This document shows, in pieces, positions 8,030-17,918 of a stretch of 55,960 bases of DNA. The notes under the pieces were generated by a model, which was given only the letters and a program-made list of their open reading frames with translations, did not search any database and was not told the origin of the DNA. Origin of the DNA: Aromatoleum evansii (GTDB lineage: Bacteria > Pseudomonadota > Gammaproteobacteria > Burkholderiales > Rhodocyclaceae). Both the position numbers and the translations under genes were made by a program. Position 1 is the stretch's first letter, and each line of letters opens with the position of its first letter. The stretch spans positions 1-55,960 of the forward strand of contig NZ_WTVK01000038.1 in the NCBI RefSeq assembly GCF_012910805.1, written 5' to 3'.

Positions 8030-9388
8030 TTACTCTGTCACGACACCGATTTCCCCGGCGAAGGCGAGCGGCTCCTCCTCGTCGGGCGCATGCAGCGCAT
8101 TGCGCGCGATCAGCGACACCGCGAACGCTGCGATCGCTCCGGGAATCGCGAAGAACAGAAAGTTGAAGTGCAGCGGCATCGCCATGGCGAGCAACGTGCC
8201 GCCGACAATCGGGCCGAGGATCGCGCCGCTGCGGCCTACGCCCGAGGCCCAGCCGATGCCGGTCGAGCGGATCGCCATCGGATAGAACTGCGCCGCATAC
8301 GCGTACAGCAGGATCTGGGAACCGATGGTGGTCGCTCCGGCAAGCGCGACGAGCACGTACAGCACCGAGGTGGGGCTCTTGTAGCCGAGCAGGCTGATCG
8401 ACACCGAGCCGATCACGAAGAAGATCATCAGCACCGTCTTCAGGTGCAGGCGATCCGCCACGACGCCGCCTCCCACCGCACCGAATATCGCTCCGAGGTT
8501 CAGCACCAGCAGGAAGGACAGGCTGGAGCCGAGACCGTAGCCTGCCTGCGTCATCAGCTTGGGCAGCCACGATGCCAGCGCATAGACCATCAGCAGGCAC
8601 ATGAAGAAGGCCAGCCAGAACATCACCGTGCTGAGTGCGCGGCCGTGCTTGAACAGCGCCACCAGCGGGACGTGACCGGTCTTGCCGGTCGGGAAGTCAT
8701 AGCGGTCGCCAGGCTGCGGAACGAAGCTTCCTTCGACGCGTGACAACAGGATGGCCGCTTCTTGATCGCGCTTGGCATGCAGCAGGAAACCGATCGATTC
8801 CGGCAGCAGATACAGGATCGCGGGCAGCAACAGCAGCGGCAGCCCCGCGACGAAGAACACCGAGGACCAGCCGTACGCCGGGATCAGGTACATGCCCAGT
8901 CCCGCCGACAGCATGCCGCCCACCGAGTAACCGCTGAACATGATCGCGACCAGCGTGGTGCGCAGCTTCTTCGGCGAATACTCGGTCATCAGGGCGACAA
9001 CGTTGGGCATCACCCCCCCTATCCCCAAGCCCGCCAGGAAACGACAGACCGCGAACTCGGTGACGTCGCGTGCGAAGCCGTTGAGGAAGGTGAACAGGCT
9101 GAAGAGGATCACGCATAACGCGATTACCTTCTTGCGTCCGAAACGGTCGGACATCGGGCCGAAGATCAGTGCGCCGAACATCATGCCGAACAAGGCATAG
9201 CTGCCGAGCGTCCCGGCCTGGATCGGCGTCAGTCCCCACTCCTTCATCAGCACCGGCAGCACGACGCCGTAGATCACGAGGTCGTAGCCGTCGAAGATGA
9301 TGATCAGGGCACACCAGAACAGCACCTGCCAGTGGAAGCGATTGAACTTCGCTCCGTCAATCAGCTTATGTACATCGATGTTTCTCAT
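8030..9388 (-). CDS. bzdK: Aromatic acid:H+ symporter (AAHS family MFS), probable benzoate permease
   Basis: A 452-residue, 12-helix transporter. The first-helix motif DGYDLVIYGVVLP is the signature of aromatic acid:H+ symporters (BenK/PcaK), and the MFS loop GPMSDRFGRKK follows helix 2. It would import benzoate or a related aromatic acid with a proton. It is the distal gene of the long minus-strand bzd run, after a complete ABC transporter, so the cluster carries two uptake routes. The symbol follows my memory of the Azoarcus CIB cluster, which ends with a permease, and is less certain than the family call. About 70 bp separate it from the next gene upstream. Confidence 0.85.
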   Translation of the reverse strand: MRNIDVHKLIDGAKFNRFHWQVLFWCALIIIFDGYDLVIYGVVLPVLMKEWGLTPIQAGTLGSYALFGMMFGALIFGPMSDRFGRKKVIALCVILFSLFTFLNGFARDVTEFAVCRFLAGLGIGGVMPNVVALMTEYSPKKLRTTLVAIMFSGYSVGGMLSAGLGMYLIPAYGWSSVFFVAGLPLLLLPAILYLLPESIGFLLHAKRDQEAAILLSRVEGSFVPQPGDRYDFPTGKTGHVPLVALFKHGRALSTVMFWLAFFMCLLMVYALASWLPKLMTQAGYGLGSSLSFLLVLNLGAIFGAVGGGVVADRLHLKTVLMIFFVIGSVSISLLGYKSPTSVLYVLVALAGATTIGSQILLYAYAAQFYPMAIRSTGIGWASGVGRSGAILGPIVGGTLLAMAMPLHFNFLFFAIPGAIAAFAVSLIARNALHAPDEEEPLAFAGEIGVVTE

Positions 9389-9461
9389 GCCGCCGTGTCT
9401 CCAGATATCGTTTTAATACCGCAAGACTCCTCGCGGAGTCGCGCAGTTCGGTGATGGGCGA

Positions 9462-10178
9462 TCAGCTCACGCCCAGATGTTTGTGCAGCAGTTCCGGATT
9501 CGCGCGCAGTTCGGCGCTGCTGGCCTCGTGGGCGACCTTGCCCTTCACGAGGATGACGTTGCGATCGGAGATTGACGTGACTGCCGCTTGGTTCTTGTCG
9601 ATGACGATGGTGGCGATGCCGGTGGCGCGAATCTGGCGGATGATGTACCAGATCTCCTTGGCGATCAGCGGGGCCAGGCCCTCGGTGGCCTCGTCGAGGA
9701 TCAGCAGATCCGGGTTCGTCATCAGCGCGCGACCGATCGTCAGCATCTGCTGCTCGCCCCCCGAGAGCTGGTTGCCGCCGTTGTTGAGCCGTTCGCCCAG
9801 CCGCGGGAAGGTGTCGAGTACGCGCTGGTAGGTCCAGTCGCGACGGCCGTCCACTCCCGGTTTTGCGCCCATGACTAGGTTCTCGCGCACGGTGAGGTTC
9901 GGAAAGATGCCCCTGCCCTCGGGCACGTAGGCGATGCCCTTGCGTGCGATGAGATAGGGCCGCGCGCCGGTCATCGTCTTGCCGCGCACCGCGACGCGGC
10001 CGTGGCGCGGGCGCACGTGACCGAGCATGCTGCGGATCAGCGTGCTCTTGCCCATGCCGTTGCGCCCCATCAGGCCGACCGTCTCGCCGCGGCTGATGCG
10101 GAAATCGATGCCGTGCAGAATGTGGCTGCTGCCGTAGAAGGTATGCAGCCCTTCCGCTTCCAGGAGTACATCACTCAT
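9462..10178 (-). CDS. ABC transporter ATP-binding protein, LivF type (aromatic acid uptake)
   Basis: A 238-residue ATPase with Walker A GRNGMGKST, signature LSGGEQQMLTIGRALM and Walker B DLLILDEATEG. The length and the IAYVPEGRGIFPNLTVRENL stretch are typical of LivF of the branched-chain (HAAT) family. The start at 10178 is chosen because GGGGAG lies 7 nt upstream and it overlaps the LivG-like stop by 8 bp; an in-frame ATG at 10196 is less well placed. It is part of a five-gene ABC system within the bzd operon, so the substrate is probably benzoate or another aromatic acid rather than leucine (inference from context). Confidence 0.88.
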   Translation of the reverse strand: MSDVLLEAEGLHTFYGSSHILHGIDFRISRGETVGLMGRNGMGKSTLIRSMLGHVRPRHGRVAVRGKTMTGARPYLIARKGIAYVPEGRGIFPNLTVRENLVMGAKPGVDGRRDWTYQRVLDTFPRLGERLNNGGNQLSGGEQQMLTIGRALMTNPDLLILDEATEGLAPLIAKEIWYIIRQIRATGIATIVIDKNQAAVTSISDRNVILVKGKVAHEASSAELRANPELLHKHLGVS

Positions 10179-10932
10179 CGCCCGGCTCCCCTTCACCCAG
10201 GTAGGCTTCCTGAACGGCTACGCTGTCGCGGATCTGCTCCGGGGGGCCGCTTTCGAGCACCTGCCCCGTCACCATCACCGTGATCACGTCGGCGACCGCA
10301 AAGACCGCATCCATGTCGTGCTCGACGAGCAGGATGGCGTGATCCGGCGTGAGCTTCTTGAGCAGTGCGACCATCGACTGCGATTCCTCGGGGCCCATGC
10401 CTGCAAGGGGCTCGTCGAGCAGCAGCACCGAAGGCGAGGTCGCGAGCACCATCGCGATTTCCAGCTGGCGCTGTTCGCCATGACTGAGGGTCGCCGCGAC
10501 CGCGTCGCGCCGCGCGGCAAGGCCGGCCTGCTCGATGGCGCGGTCGGCAGCGTCGCACAGGTCGGCGAACGATACGGCTTTCGAGAAGACGCGCAGCGCC
10601 CGCGGTGCCCGCGACTGTGCGGCAAGGCGACAGTTCTCGAATACCGTGAAGGCTGGAAAGATATTGGTGCGCTGGTAGCTGCGGCCGATGCCGGCACGCG
10701 AACGCTTGTCCGGACTCCAGCCCGAGATGTCCTGGCCGCGGTAGAGGATCTGCCCCGCCGACGGGGGCAGGTCGCCGGACAGCAGGTTGATCAGCGTCGA
10801 CTTGCCCGCGCCGTTCGGCCCCAGCACGGCGTGCAGCATGCCCTTGTGCATGTCCAGCGAGACATCGCGGTTGGCGTACAGACCGCCGAAGCGGCGCGAC
10901 ATCCCGCGCGCCGAGAGAACGAGCTCAGCCAT
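10171..10932 (-). CDS. ABC transporter ATP-binding protein, LivG type (aromatic acid uptake)
   Basis: A 253-residue ATPase with Walker A GPNGAGKST near residue 40, signature LSHGEQRQLEIAMVLA (SHGEQ instead of SGGQ), Walker B VLLLDEPLAGMG and switch His in LLVEHDMDAV. LivG-type proteins carry the longer Q-loop region seen here (GIGRSYQRTNIFPAFTVFEN). It overlaps the LivM-like stop by 8 bp and the LivF-like start by 8 bp, so the three are translationally coupled. Confidence 0.88.
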   Translation of the reverse strand: MAELVLSARGMSRRFGGLYANRDVSLDMHKGMLHAVLGPNGAGKSTLINLLSGDLPPSAGQILYRGQDISGWSPDKRSRAGIGRSYQRTNIFPAFTVFENCRLAAQSRAPRALRVFSKAVSFADLCDAADRAIEQAGLAARRDAVAATLSHGEQRQLEIAMVLATSPSVLLLDEPLAGMGPEESQSMVALLKKLTPDHAILLVEHDMDAVFAVADVITVMVTGQVLESGPPEQIRDSVAVQEAYLGEGEPGDE

Positions 10933-11902
10933 TTCGGTTGCCTCCGCCGATCAGCAAGCCCTTGAGGCGTTGCGGCAGGCTCGAGAGCCCGCCCGGCAGC
11001 ACCATCACCACGGTCACGATGACGGCCCCCATCAGCAGCTGCCAGTGCTTCGTCAGCGCGGAGAACAGCTCCTGCAGCACGACGAAGGCGAAGGCTCCGA
11101 TCGCGGCGCCGTTGAGCGTGCCCATGCCACCCAGGATCACCATCAGCAGCACATTGCCCGACTGGTGCCAGGAGAGGATTTCCGGAGTAACGAAGCCGTA
11201 CTGGCAGGCGGAGAAGAAACCGGCAAGCCCGGCGATTCCGCCCGCCGTCACGAAGCCGGCGAGCTTGTACAGGAATACCGGAAACCCCAGCGACAGCATG
11301 CGGTGCTCGTTGCTGCGGATGCCCGCCAGCGCGTGCCCGAGCGGCGAACGCAGGAGGACGCGCAGGAACACGTAGGCGACGACCAGGAAGGCAAGCACGA
11401 TGTAGTAGAACTGCATCGGCTCGTTGAGGTCCAGCAGCACCGTTTCCCCGATGCGCAGCTCCGGCTTCACGTTGAGGAAGGCCCCGTCCGAGCCCCCGCC
11501 CAGCGGCGTGTCGTGAAACACGAAATAGATCATCTGCGCGAAGGCGAGCGTGACCATGATGAAGTAGATCCCCTTCGTGCGCAGCACGAAGAGCCCCACG
11601 ACAAAGGCGACCGCAGCGCCGGTGAATACGGCCGCGGGCAGCACCAGCCACAGATTTGCCGGATCGTACTTCGGCGACAGCAGCACCACGCTGTAGGCGG
11701 CCACACCGAAGAACGCCGCGTGGCCGAAGCTGACAAGCCCGGTGAAACCGACCAGCAGGTCCAGGCTCATCGCGAAGATCGTCATGATCATGATCTTTGC
11801 GATCAGCTCGTTGTAGTAGCCCGAGCCGAACATTGGGAACAGTGCCAGCACCAGCAGCACGAGCGGCAGGTAGTTGCGCTTCTTCCTTGCAGGCAGCGGC
11901 AT
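10925..11902 (-). CDS. ABC transporter permease, LivM type (aromatic acid uptake)
   Basis: A roughly 325-residue permease with about ten membrane helices and the family motif SLDLLVGFTGLVSFGHAAFFGVAAY. The conserved ABC-contact region reads GHALAGIRSNEHRMLSLGFPV, and the C-terminal GGMGTLNGAAIGAF is also typical of LivM. Start 11902 (MPLPARKKRNYLP) lies 2 bp from the LivH-like stop; the longer open frame upstream is a shadow within LivH-like coding sequence. Confidence 0.88.
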   Translation of the reverse strand: MPLPARKKRNYLPLVLLVLALFPMFGSGYYNELIAKIMIMTIFAMSLDLLVGFTGLVSFGHAAFFGVAAYSVVLLSPKYDPANLWLVLPAAVFTGAAVAFVVGLFVLRTKGIYFIMVTLAFAQMIYFVFHDTPLGGGSDGAFLNVKPELRIGETVLLDLNEPMQFYYIVLAFLVVAYVFLRVLLRSPLGHALAGIRSNEHRMLSLGFPVFLYKLAGFVTAGGIAGLAGFFSACQYGFVTPEILSWHQSGNVLLMVILGGMGTLNGAAIGAFAFVVLQELFSALTKHWQLLMGAVIVTVVMVLPGGLSSLPQRLKGLLIGGGNRNG

Positions 11903-11904
11903 GG

Positions 11905-12771
11905 TCAGATCCTCCGGAAGATGCCTTCGGGCCGCCACAGCAGCACCGCGGCCATCAGTACATACACGGCAAGGCCGGCATAATCGGGCGCGATCACCTT
12001 GCCGAAAGTGTCGGCCAGGCCGATCAGCAGCGCCGCCACCAGCGCCCCCCATACGGACCCCACGCCGCCGATCACGACGACCACGAAGCAGATGATGAGC
12101 ACCTGATTGCCCATGCCGGGATAGACCGAGGACACCGGTGCCGCGAGCATCCCGGCGAACGCTGCGAGGGTGACGCCGAGTCCGAACACGATGCGGTAGA
12201 TCAGGTCGATGTTGATGCCCAGCGCCTGCACCATTTCGCGGTTCGAACTGCCCGCGCGGATCATCATCCCGAGGCGCGTGTAGCGAATCAGCCAGTACAT
12301 CACGATCGCAAGCAGGATGCAGACGGCGGACATGAACAGCCGATACACCGGATAGCTCAGCGTCTCGCTGAGCTGGATCGAGGCCGAGAGGAGTTCGGGG
12401 ATCGGTACGCCGTGCACATCGTCGCCGACGATCAGGCTGCGCAGCTCCTCGAAGATCAGGATCAGGCCATAGGTGAGGAGGACCTGGTCGAGGTGGTCGC
12501 GCTTATAGAGCCTGCTGAACAGCGCCCATTCCAGCAGGAATCCGATCAGCACGCTGAGCGCGATCCCCACCACGATCGCGACGAGGAGGTTGCCCGAGAG
12601 GGCGGTGAGCGAGAACGCCATGTAGGCGCCCATCATGTAGAAGCTGCCATGGGCGAGGTTGATGATGCCCATGATTCCGAAGATCAGCGTGAGTCCGCTG
12701 GCAACCAGGAACAGCAGCAGCCCGTATTGAAGCGAGTTCAGCAGCTGGATCAGGAAGGTCGAGAAATCCAT
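11905..12771 (-). CDS. ABC transporter permease, LivH type (aromatic acid uptake)
   Basis: A 288-residue permease starting MDFSTFLIQLLNSLQYGLLL with the LivH signature GLTLIFGIMGIINLAHGSFYMMGAY. The EAA-like contact loop is GMMIRAGSSNREMVQALGIN, and GGVGSVWGALVAALLIGL closes the protein. Start 12771 follows a GGAGGGATACGGCG leader; the open frame up to 12918 is Arg-rich and not family-like. It lies 175 bp after the substrate-binding protein gene, the largest gap in this ABC unit. Confidence 0.88.
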   Translation of the reverse strand: MDFSTFLIQLLNSLQYGLLLFLVASGLTLIFGIMGIINLAHGSFYMMGAYMAFSLTALSGNLLVAIVVGIALSVLIGFLLEWALFSRLYKRDHLDQVLLTYGLILIFEELRSLIVGDDVHGVPIPELLSASIQLSETLSYPVYRLFMSAVCILLAIVMYWLIRYTRLGMMIRAGSSNREMVQALGINIDLIYRIVFGLGVTLAAFAGMLAAPVSSVYPGMGNQVLIICFVVVVIGGVGSVWGALVAALLIGLADTFGKVIAPDYAGLAVYVLMAAVLLWRPEGIFRRI

Positions 12772-12945
12772 CGCCGTATCCCTCCGGGCACCGTTCGCGC
12801 CCGAGTGAAGGTGAAGCGGAGCGGGCGTTCGCCGATGATGGCGATCGCCTGCCGAAGCAGTGGTGCCGCGCCGGCGGGGCTTGCGCTGCGCGGGGGCGCG
12901 CCTGACGCACACCCGCACATTCCCCGCCGGGGCAGGCGACCTGGG

Positions 12946-14133
12946 TTACATCCGGCAGCCGCGCGCCGGATCGGCCAGTGCCTTCGCGGCGACCGAAACA
13001 AGCTTGTTCTGCTTCGCCTCCACCTTGCGGAGATAGATGTCCTGCACCGGGTTGTGCGCCTTCGACAGCGTGAAGCGTCCGCGGGGGCTGTCGACCGTCG
13101 CCTTCTCCATCGCCGCGATCAGCGCCTCGCGCTTCGTGACGTCGCCACCGACCCCGGCCAGGCCCGCCGCGAAGAGCTGGGCCGCGTCATAGCCCTGCAC
13201 GGCATACACGTCCGGCTGCATCTTGAACGCCATCGCGTAGGCCGTACGGAAGGCCTTGTCCTTCGCGATGTCGAGCCCGTCCGCGTAATGCAAGGTGGTC
13301 AGGATGCCTTCGGCGGAATCGCCCTGCGCCTCCAGCGTGCCGTCGGTGAGGAAGCCTGAGCCGTACAACGGGATGGTCTTCTTGAGTCCGGCCGCGTCGT
13401 AGTCCTTCACGAACTTGACCGCTCCACCACCCGCGAAGAACACGAACACGGCGTCGGGCTTGAGCGCAGCGATTTCGGTCAGGTAGGGCTGGAATTCGAC
13501 GTTCGGGAAGGGCAGGTACATTTCCTTCACGACCTTGCCGCCCGCCTTCTCGAAAGCCTCCTTGAAGCCCGCGACCGACTGCTCGCCGAAGGAGTATTTC
13601 CAGCTCAGGGTGACGACGTTCTTGTGCTTCCTCTCGGCCATCACCTGCCCCATCGCGTAGGCGGGCTGCCACGCGGAGAAGGAGGTGCGGAAGATGTTGG
13701 GCGCGCACAGCGGTCCCGTGATCTCGTCGGCGCCGGCGTTCGGAATGATCAGCAGCGTCTTGGTCTCGCGCGCGACGCGCGTCATGGCCAGCGCCACGCC
13801 CGAGTGCACGGTGCCGATGAGGACGTCGACGTTGTCGCGCTTGATCAGCTTGTTGGCGTTCTCGGGCGCCTTCGCGGCATCCGACTCGTCATCGACGGTG
13901 AAGTACTCGATCTCGCGCCCACCGAGCTTGCCCCCGCCCTGCTCCACGGCGAGTTTGAACCCATTGGTGATCGCATTTCCCAGTGCCGCGTAGGTTCCCG
14001 TGTACGGCAGCATCAAGCCGACACGAATCTTGTTGGCGCTCTGGGCGAACAGTGGTGCTCCGGGAAGGGCGAGGCCCCCCGCGATACCGGCAGTGGACAG
14101 CAGGAAACGACGGCGATTGAATCCTTGCTCCAT
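12946..14133 (-). CDS. ABC substrate-binding protein (type I periplasmic, aromatic acid/branched-chain class)
   Basis: A 395-residue protein with an N-terminal NRRRFLLS followed by a hydrophobic run and a cleavable ALPGAPLFAQ, which resembles a Tat signal. The mature part has the HAAT binding-protein pattern (IRVGLMLPYTGTYAALG, then GGGKLGGREIEYFTVDDESD). It lies 63 bp after bzdA and before LivH/M/G/F-type genes, so the likely ligand is benzoate or a related aromatic acid; this is inferred from position. It shares only general family features with the LivK-like protein at 45469-46566. Confidence 0.87.
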   Translation of the reverse strand: MEQGFNRRRFLLSTAGIAGGLALPGAPLFAQSANKIRVGLMLPYTGTYAALGNAITNGFKLAVEQGGGKLGGREIEYFTVDDESDAAKAPENANKLIKRDNVDVLIGTVHSGVALAMTRVARETKTLLIIPNAGADEITGPLCAPNIFRTSFSAWQPAYAMGQVMAERKHKNVVTLSWKYSFGEQSVAGFKEAFEKAGGKVVKEMYLPFPNVEFQPYLTEIAALKPDAVFVFFAGGGAVKFVKDYDAAGLKKTIPLYGSGFLTDGTLEAQGDSAEGILTTLHYADGLDIAKDKAFRTAYAMAFKMQPDVYAVQGYDAAQLFAAGLAGVGGDVTKREALIAAMEKATVDSPRGRFTLSKAHNPVQDIYLRKVEAKQNKLVSVAAKALADPARGCRM

Positions 14134-14196
14134 TACACACTCCTCCTTTGGTGAGGCCGCTCAAGCGGCTCTGGTTGTGTCGTTTTCGCGCGGGAT

Positions 14197-15798
<1,602 letters not shown>

Positions 15799-15847
15799 TT
15801 GCTCCTCCTCTCCTTATGGTTCTTGCCGGCGTGCCGCTGCGGATCTT

Positions 15848-16594
15848 TCAGTGGATCGTCATTCCGCCATCGGCCGCCAGGATCTGTCCGGTCACATAGC
15901 TCGACGCATCGGAGGCGAAGAACACGAACACCGGCGTGATCTCCTCCGGCTCGGCCCAGCGTCCGAGGGGAATCCGGTCGAGGTACTTTTCCTTGAAGCG
16001 CTCATCGGTGCGGATCGTCTCGGTCATCGGCGTTGCCGCTCCCGGTGCGATCGCGTTCGCGGTGATGCCGTAGCGCGCGAGCTCCTTCGCCGTGCTCTTG
16101 GTCATGCCGAGCACGCCGGCCTTCGCGGCGCTGTAGTTGATCTGGCCGATCGTGCCGAGCACGCCGGCGGTGGAGGTCACGTAGATGATGCGGCCGTACT
16201 GACGCTCGATCATGCCGCCGACCACTGCCTGCAGACAGTTGAACGCACCGGTGAGATGGACGGCCAGCACCTGGTTCCACTGCTCGGGCGTCATCTTGTT
16301 GAGCATCGCCGTGCGCGTGATGCCGGCGTTATTGACGAGGATGTCGATGCGGCCCCATTCGGCATTCACCTTGGCTGCCATCGCCTCGACGTGATCGCGA
16401 TCCGCGACGTTGCACGCCACACCGATCGCCTGTCCGCCGGCCTCGACGATCTGTCCGGCCATACGGTCCGCGGTCGCCTGATCGATATCGATCACCGCGA
16501 CCTTCGCGCCCTCTCGCGCGTAAGCCCTTGCAACGGCCGCGCCGATGCCCTGCCCTGCGCCCGTCACCACTGCAACCTTGTCCTTCAACTGCAT
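15848..16594 (-). CDS. bzdZ: Short-chain dehydrogenase of the bzd cluster
   Basis: A 248-residue classical SDR. The NAD(P)-binding motif is TGAGQGIG (11-18), NNAG is at 88-91, and the catalytic Ser141, Tyr154 and Lys158 are in place. In the Azoarcus CIB cluster the gene in this position is bzdZ, an SDR whose step is not firmly established; a 3-hydroxyacyl-CoA-type oxidation of ring-opened intermediates is plausible. Start 16594 begins at the core fold (MQLKDKVAVV) after an AGGGGACTCGC leader; the open frame continues upstream to 17032 only as a shadow. A strong hairpin precedes the gene. Confidence 0.88.
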   Translation of the reverse strand: MQLKDKVAVVTGAGQGIGAAVARAYAREGAKVAVIDIDQATADRMAGQIVEAGGQAIGVACNVADRDHVEAMAAKVNAEWGRIDILVNNAGITRTAMLNKMTPEQWNQVLAVHLTGAFNCLQAVVGGMIERQYGRIIYVTSTAGVLGTIGQINYSAAKAGVLGMTKSTAKELARYGITANAIAPGAATPMTETIRTDERFKEKYLDRIPLGRWAEPEEITPVFVFFASDASSYVTGQILAADGGMTIH

Positions 16595-16669
16595 GCGAGT
16601 CCCCTTCAACTGCGCGGCGACCAACCAGCCGCCGGTGAACTGCAAATGCTCCCCCCGGTTGCGAAAAGG

Positions 16670-16712
16670 CCGGGGTGGGAAGAAGCGGCCGATGCCGCGT
16701 CCACCACCCCGG
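16670..16712 (-). repeat. Intercistronic nested hairpin between bzdY and bzdZ
   Basis: Perfect 9-bp arms (CCGGGGTGG at 16670-16678 and CCACCCCGG at 16704-16712) enclose a smaller GCGGC/GCCGC stem (16685-16689 and 16694-16698). It lies in the 158-bp gap after the bzdY stop. There is no T tract, so it is more likely an mRNA processing or stability element or a partial, factor-dependent terminator than an intrinsic terminator. Confidence 0.55.
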
Positions 16713-16752
16713 GAAGGGAGAGACCTTATGAAACTGTTTGAAGCGCGGTGCG

Positions 16753-17883
16753 TCAGGCCTTCGGTTTGCCCAGCACCTGCTCGGCGAAGTTCTCGTCGAA
16801 CATCGCGCCTTCGGCGATCAGTTGACGGTACTTGATGAAGTCGATGACGTCCTTGCCCGTCTGCTTCTTGCTGTCGAACGCCGTGAAGCCGAGGTAGGCC
16901 TCGTGGTTCATGTTCGCAGCCAGCCAGTGGCGGTTGGCGACCTTGAGCTGGTCCCAGAAGAACTTCTTCTTGCCGCGGATGCCCTCGATCGTCTTCACCA
17001 GGCAGTGCGGGAAGAGGTTCGTGAACTTCCACACCAGCGCATTGACCGCTTCATCGAGCTTCGAGAAATCGGTCGTGCATTGGGCGATCAGCTCCTTCGC
17101 CGCCTTGGCCTGCTCCGGGGAGACCGGCTCGCCGTACACCAGCTCGCCGTCATCGACGTACGCATCGGTGCGCACGAGCGGGTTGCGCACCCACTGGCCG
17201 TCCTTCTTCAGCACCGGCACGACCTTCGTGACGAGGTTCTTGGCCTTCATCTTGTACGCGCTCCACGGCTCGCACGAGATGCAGTTGTACATAGCGTCTT
17301 CCATGTTCAGCATCCACGGCAGGAAGTCGGTCGAACCGCCGTCCGGCGCGCTGCCGTGCTTCGGGCCGGCCTGGCCGAACACCGCCATGTCGGACGTGAT
17401 CGTCAGGTCCGTCGCCATGCCGATTTCCTGGCCGCCGCCGACGCGCATGCCATTCACGCGGCAGATCACCGGCTTCTTGCAGTTCAGGATGCCATCGACC
17501 ATGGCGTTGAACAGGTCCATGTACTCGCCGTATTCGTTCGGGCGCTTCGAGTAGTAGGCGGCGTACTCGGCGGTGTTGCCGCCGGTGCAGAATGCCTTGT
17601 CACCGACTGCGGTGAACACGGCGGCGACGACCGAGCGGTCCGACGACGCGCGCTGGAAGCCCGCGATCACTGCCTTGACCATCTCGGTGGTGTAGGAGTT
17701 GTACTGCGTCGGGTTGTTCAGGGTGATCCAGGCCGAGTACAGGCCGGGAACCTGGTTGCCCTGGGGATCGGTCACCGGGCGCTTCTCGAAAATCACCGAA
17801 GGCGCTTCGGTGCCGAAATGCTCTTCTCCGAGCAGGGCGTGATCCTTGATGTGGTTGTCGCGGCGCAGCCAGTCGAGTGACAT
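16753..17883 (-). CDS. bzdY: 6-oxocyclohex-1-ene-1-carbonyl-CoA hydrolase (ring-opening)
   Basis: A 376-residue crotonase-superfamily enzyme (Oah/BzdY, typically about 377 residues). It adds water and cleaves the alicyclic ring C-C bond to give 3-hydroxypimelyl-CoA. It is longer than ordinary enoyl-CoA hydratases, with an N-terminal extension MSLDWLRRDNHIKDHALLGEEHF and an oxyanion region VNGMRVGGGQEIGMATDLTI. A second conserved patch is FGQAGPKHGSAPDGGSTDFLPW. Start 17883 follows AGGAGACATCTC; the very long frame upstream is a shadow across bzdX. It sits 35 bp after bzdX. Confidence 0.93.
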   Translation of the reverse strand: MSLDWLRRDNHIKDHALLGEEHFGTEAPSVIFEKRPVTDPQGNQVPGLYSAWITLNNPTQYNSYTTEMVKAVIAGFQRASSDRSVVAAVFTAVGDKAFCTGGNTAEYAAYYSKRPNEYGEYMDLFNAMVDGILNCKKPVICRVNGMRVGGGQEIGMATDLTITSDMAVFGQAGPKHGSAPDGGSTDFLPWMLNMEDAMYNCISCEPWSAYKMKAKNLVTKVVPVLKKDGQWVRNPLVRTDAYVDDGELVYGEPVSPEQAKAAKELIAQCTTDFSKLDEAVNALVWKFTNLFPHCLVKTIEGIRGKKKFFWDQLKVANRHWLAANMNHEAYLGFTAFDSKKQTGKDVIDFIKYRQLIAEGAMFDENFAEQVLGKPKA

Positions 17884-17918
17884 GAGATGTCTCCTGTTAT
17901 ATGCAGTGTTGCGTTTAA

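Noticed and set aside
11797-13359. 520-residue plus-strand ORF
   Set aside because: It is antisense to three ABC transporter genes with biased His/Asp/Arg composition and no family signal.
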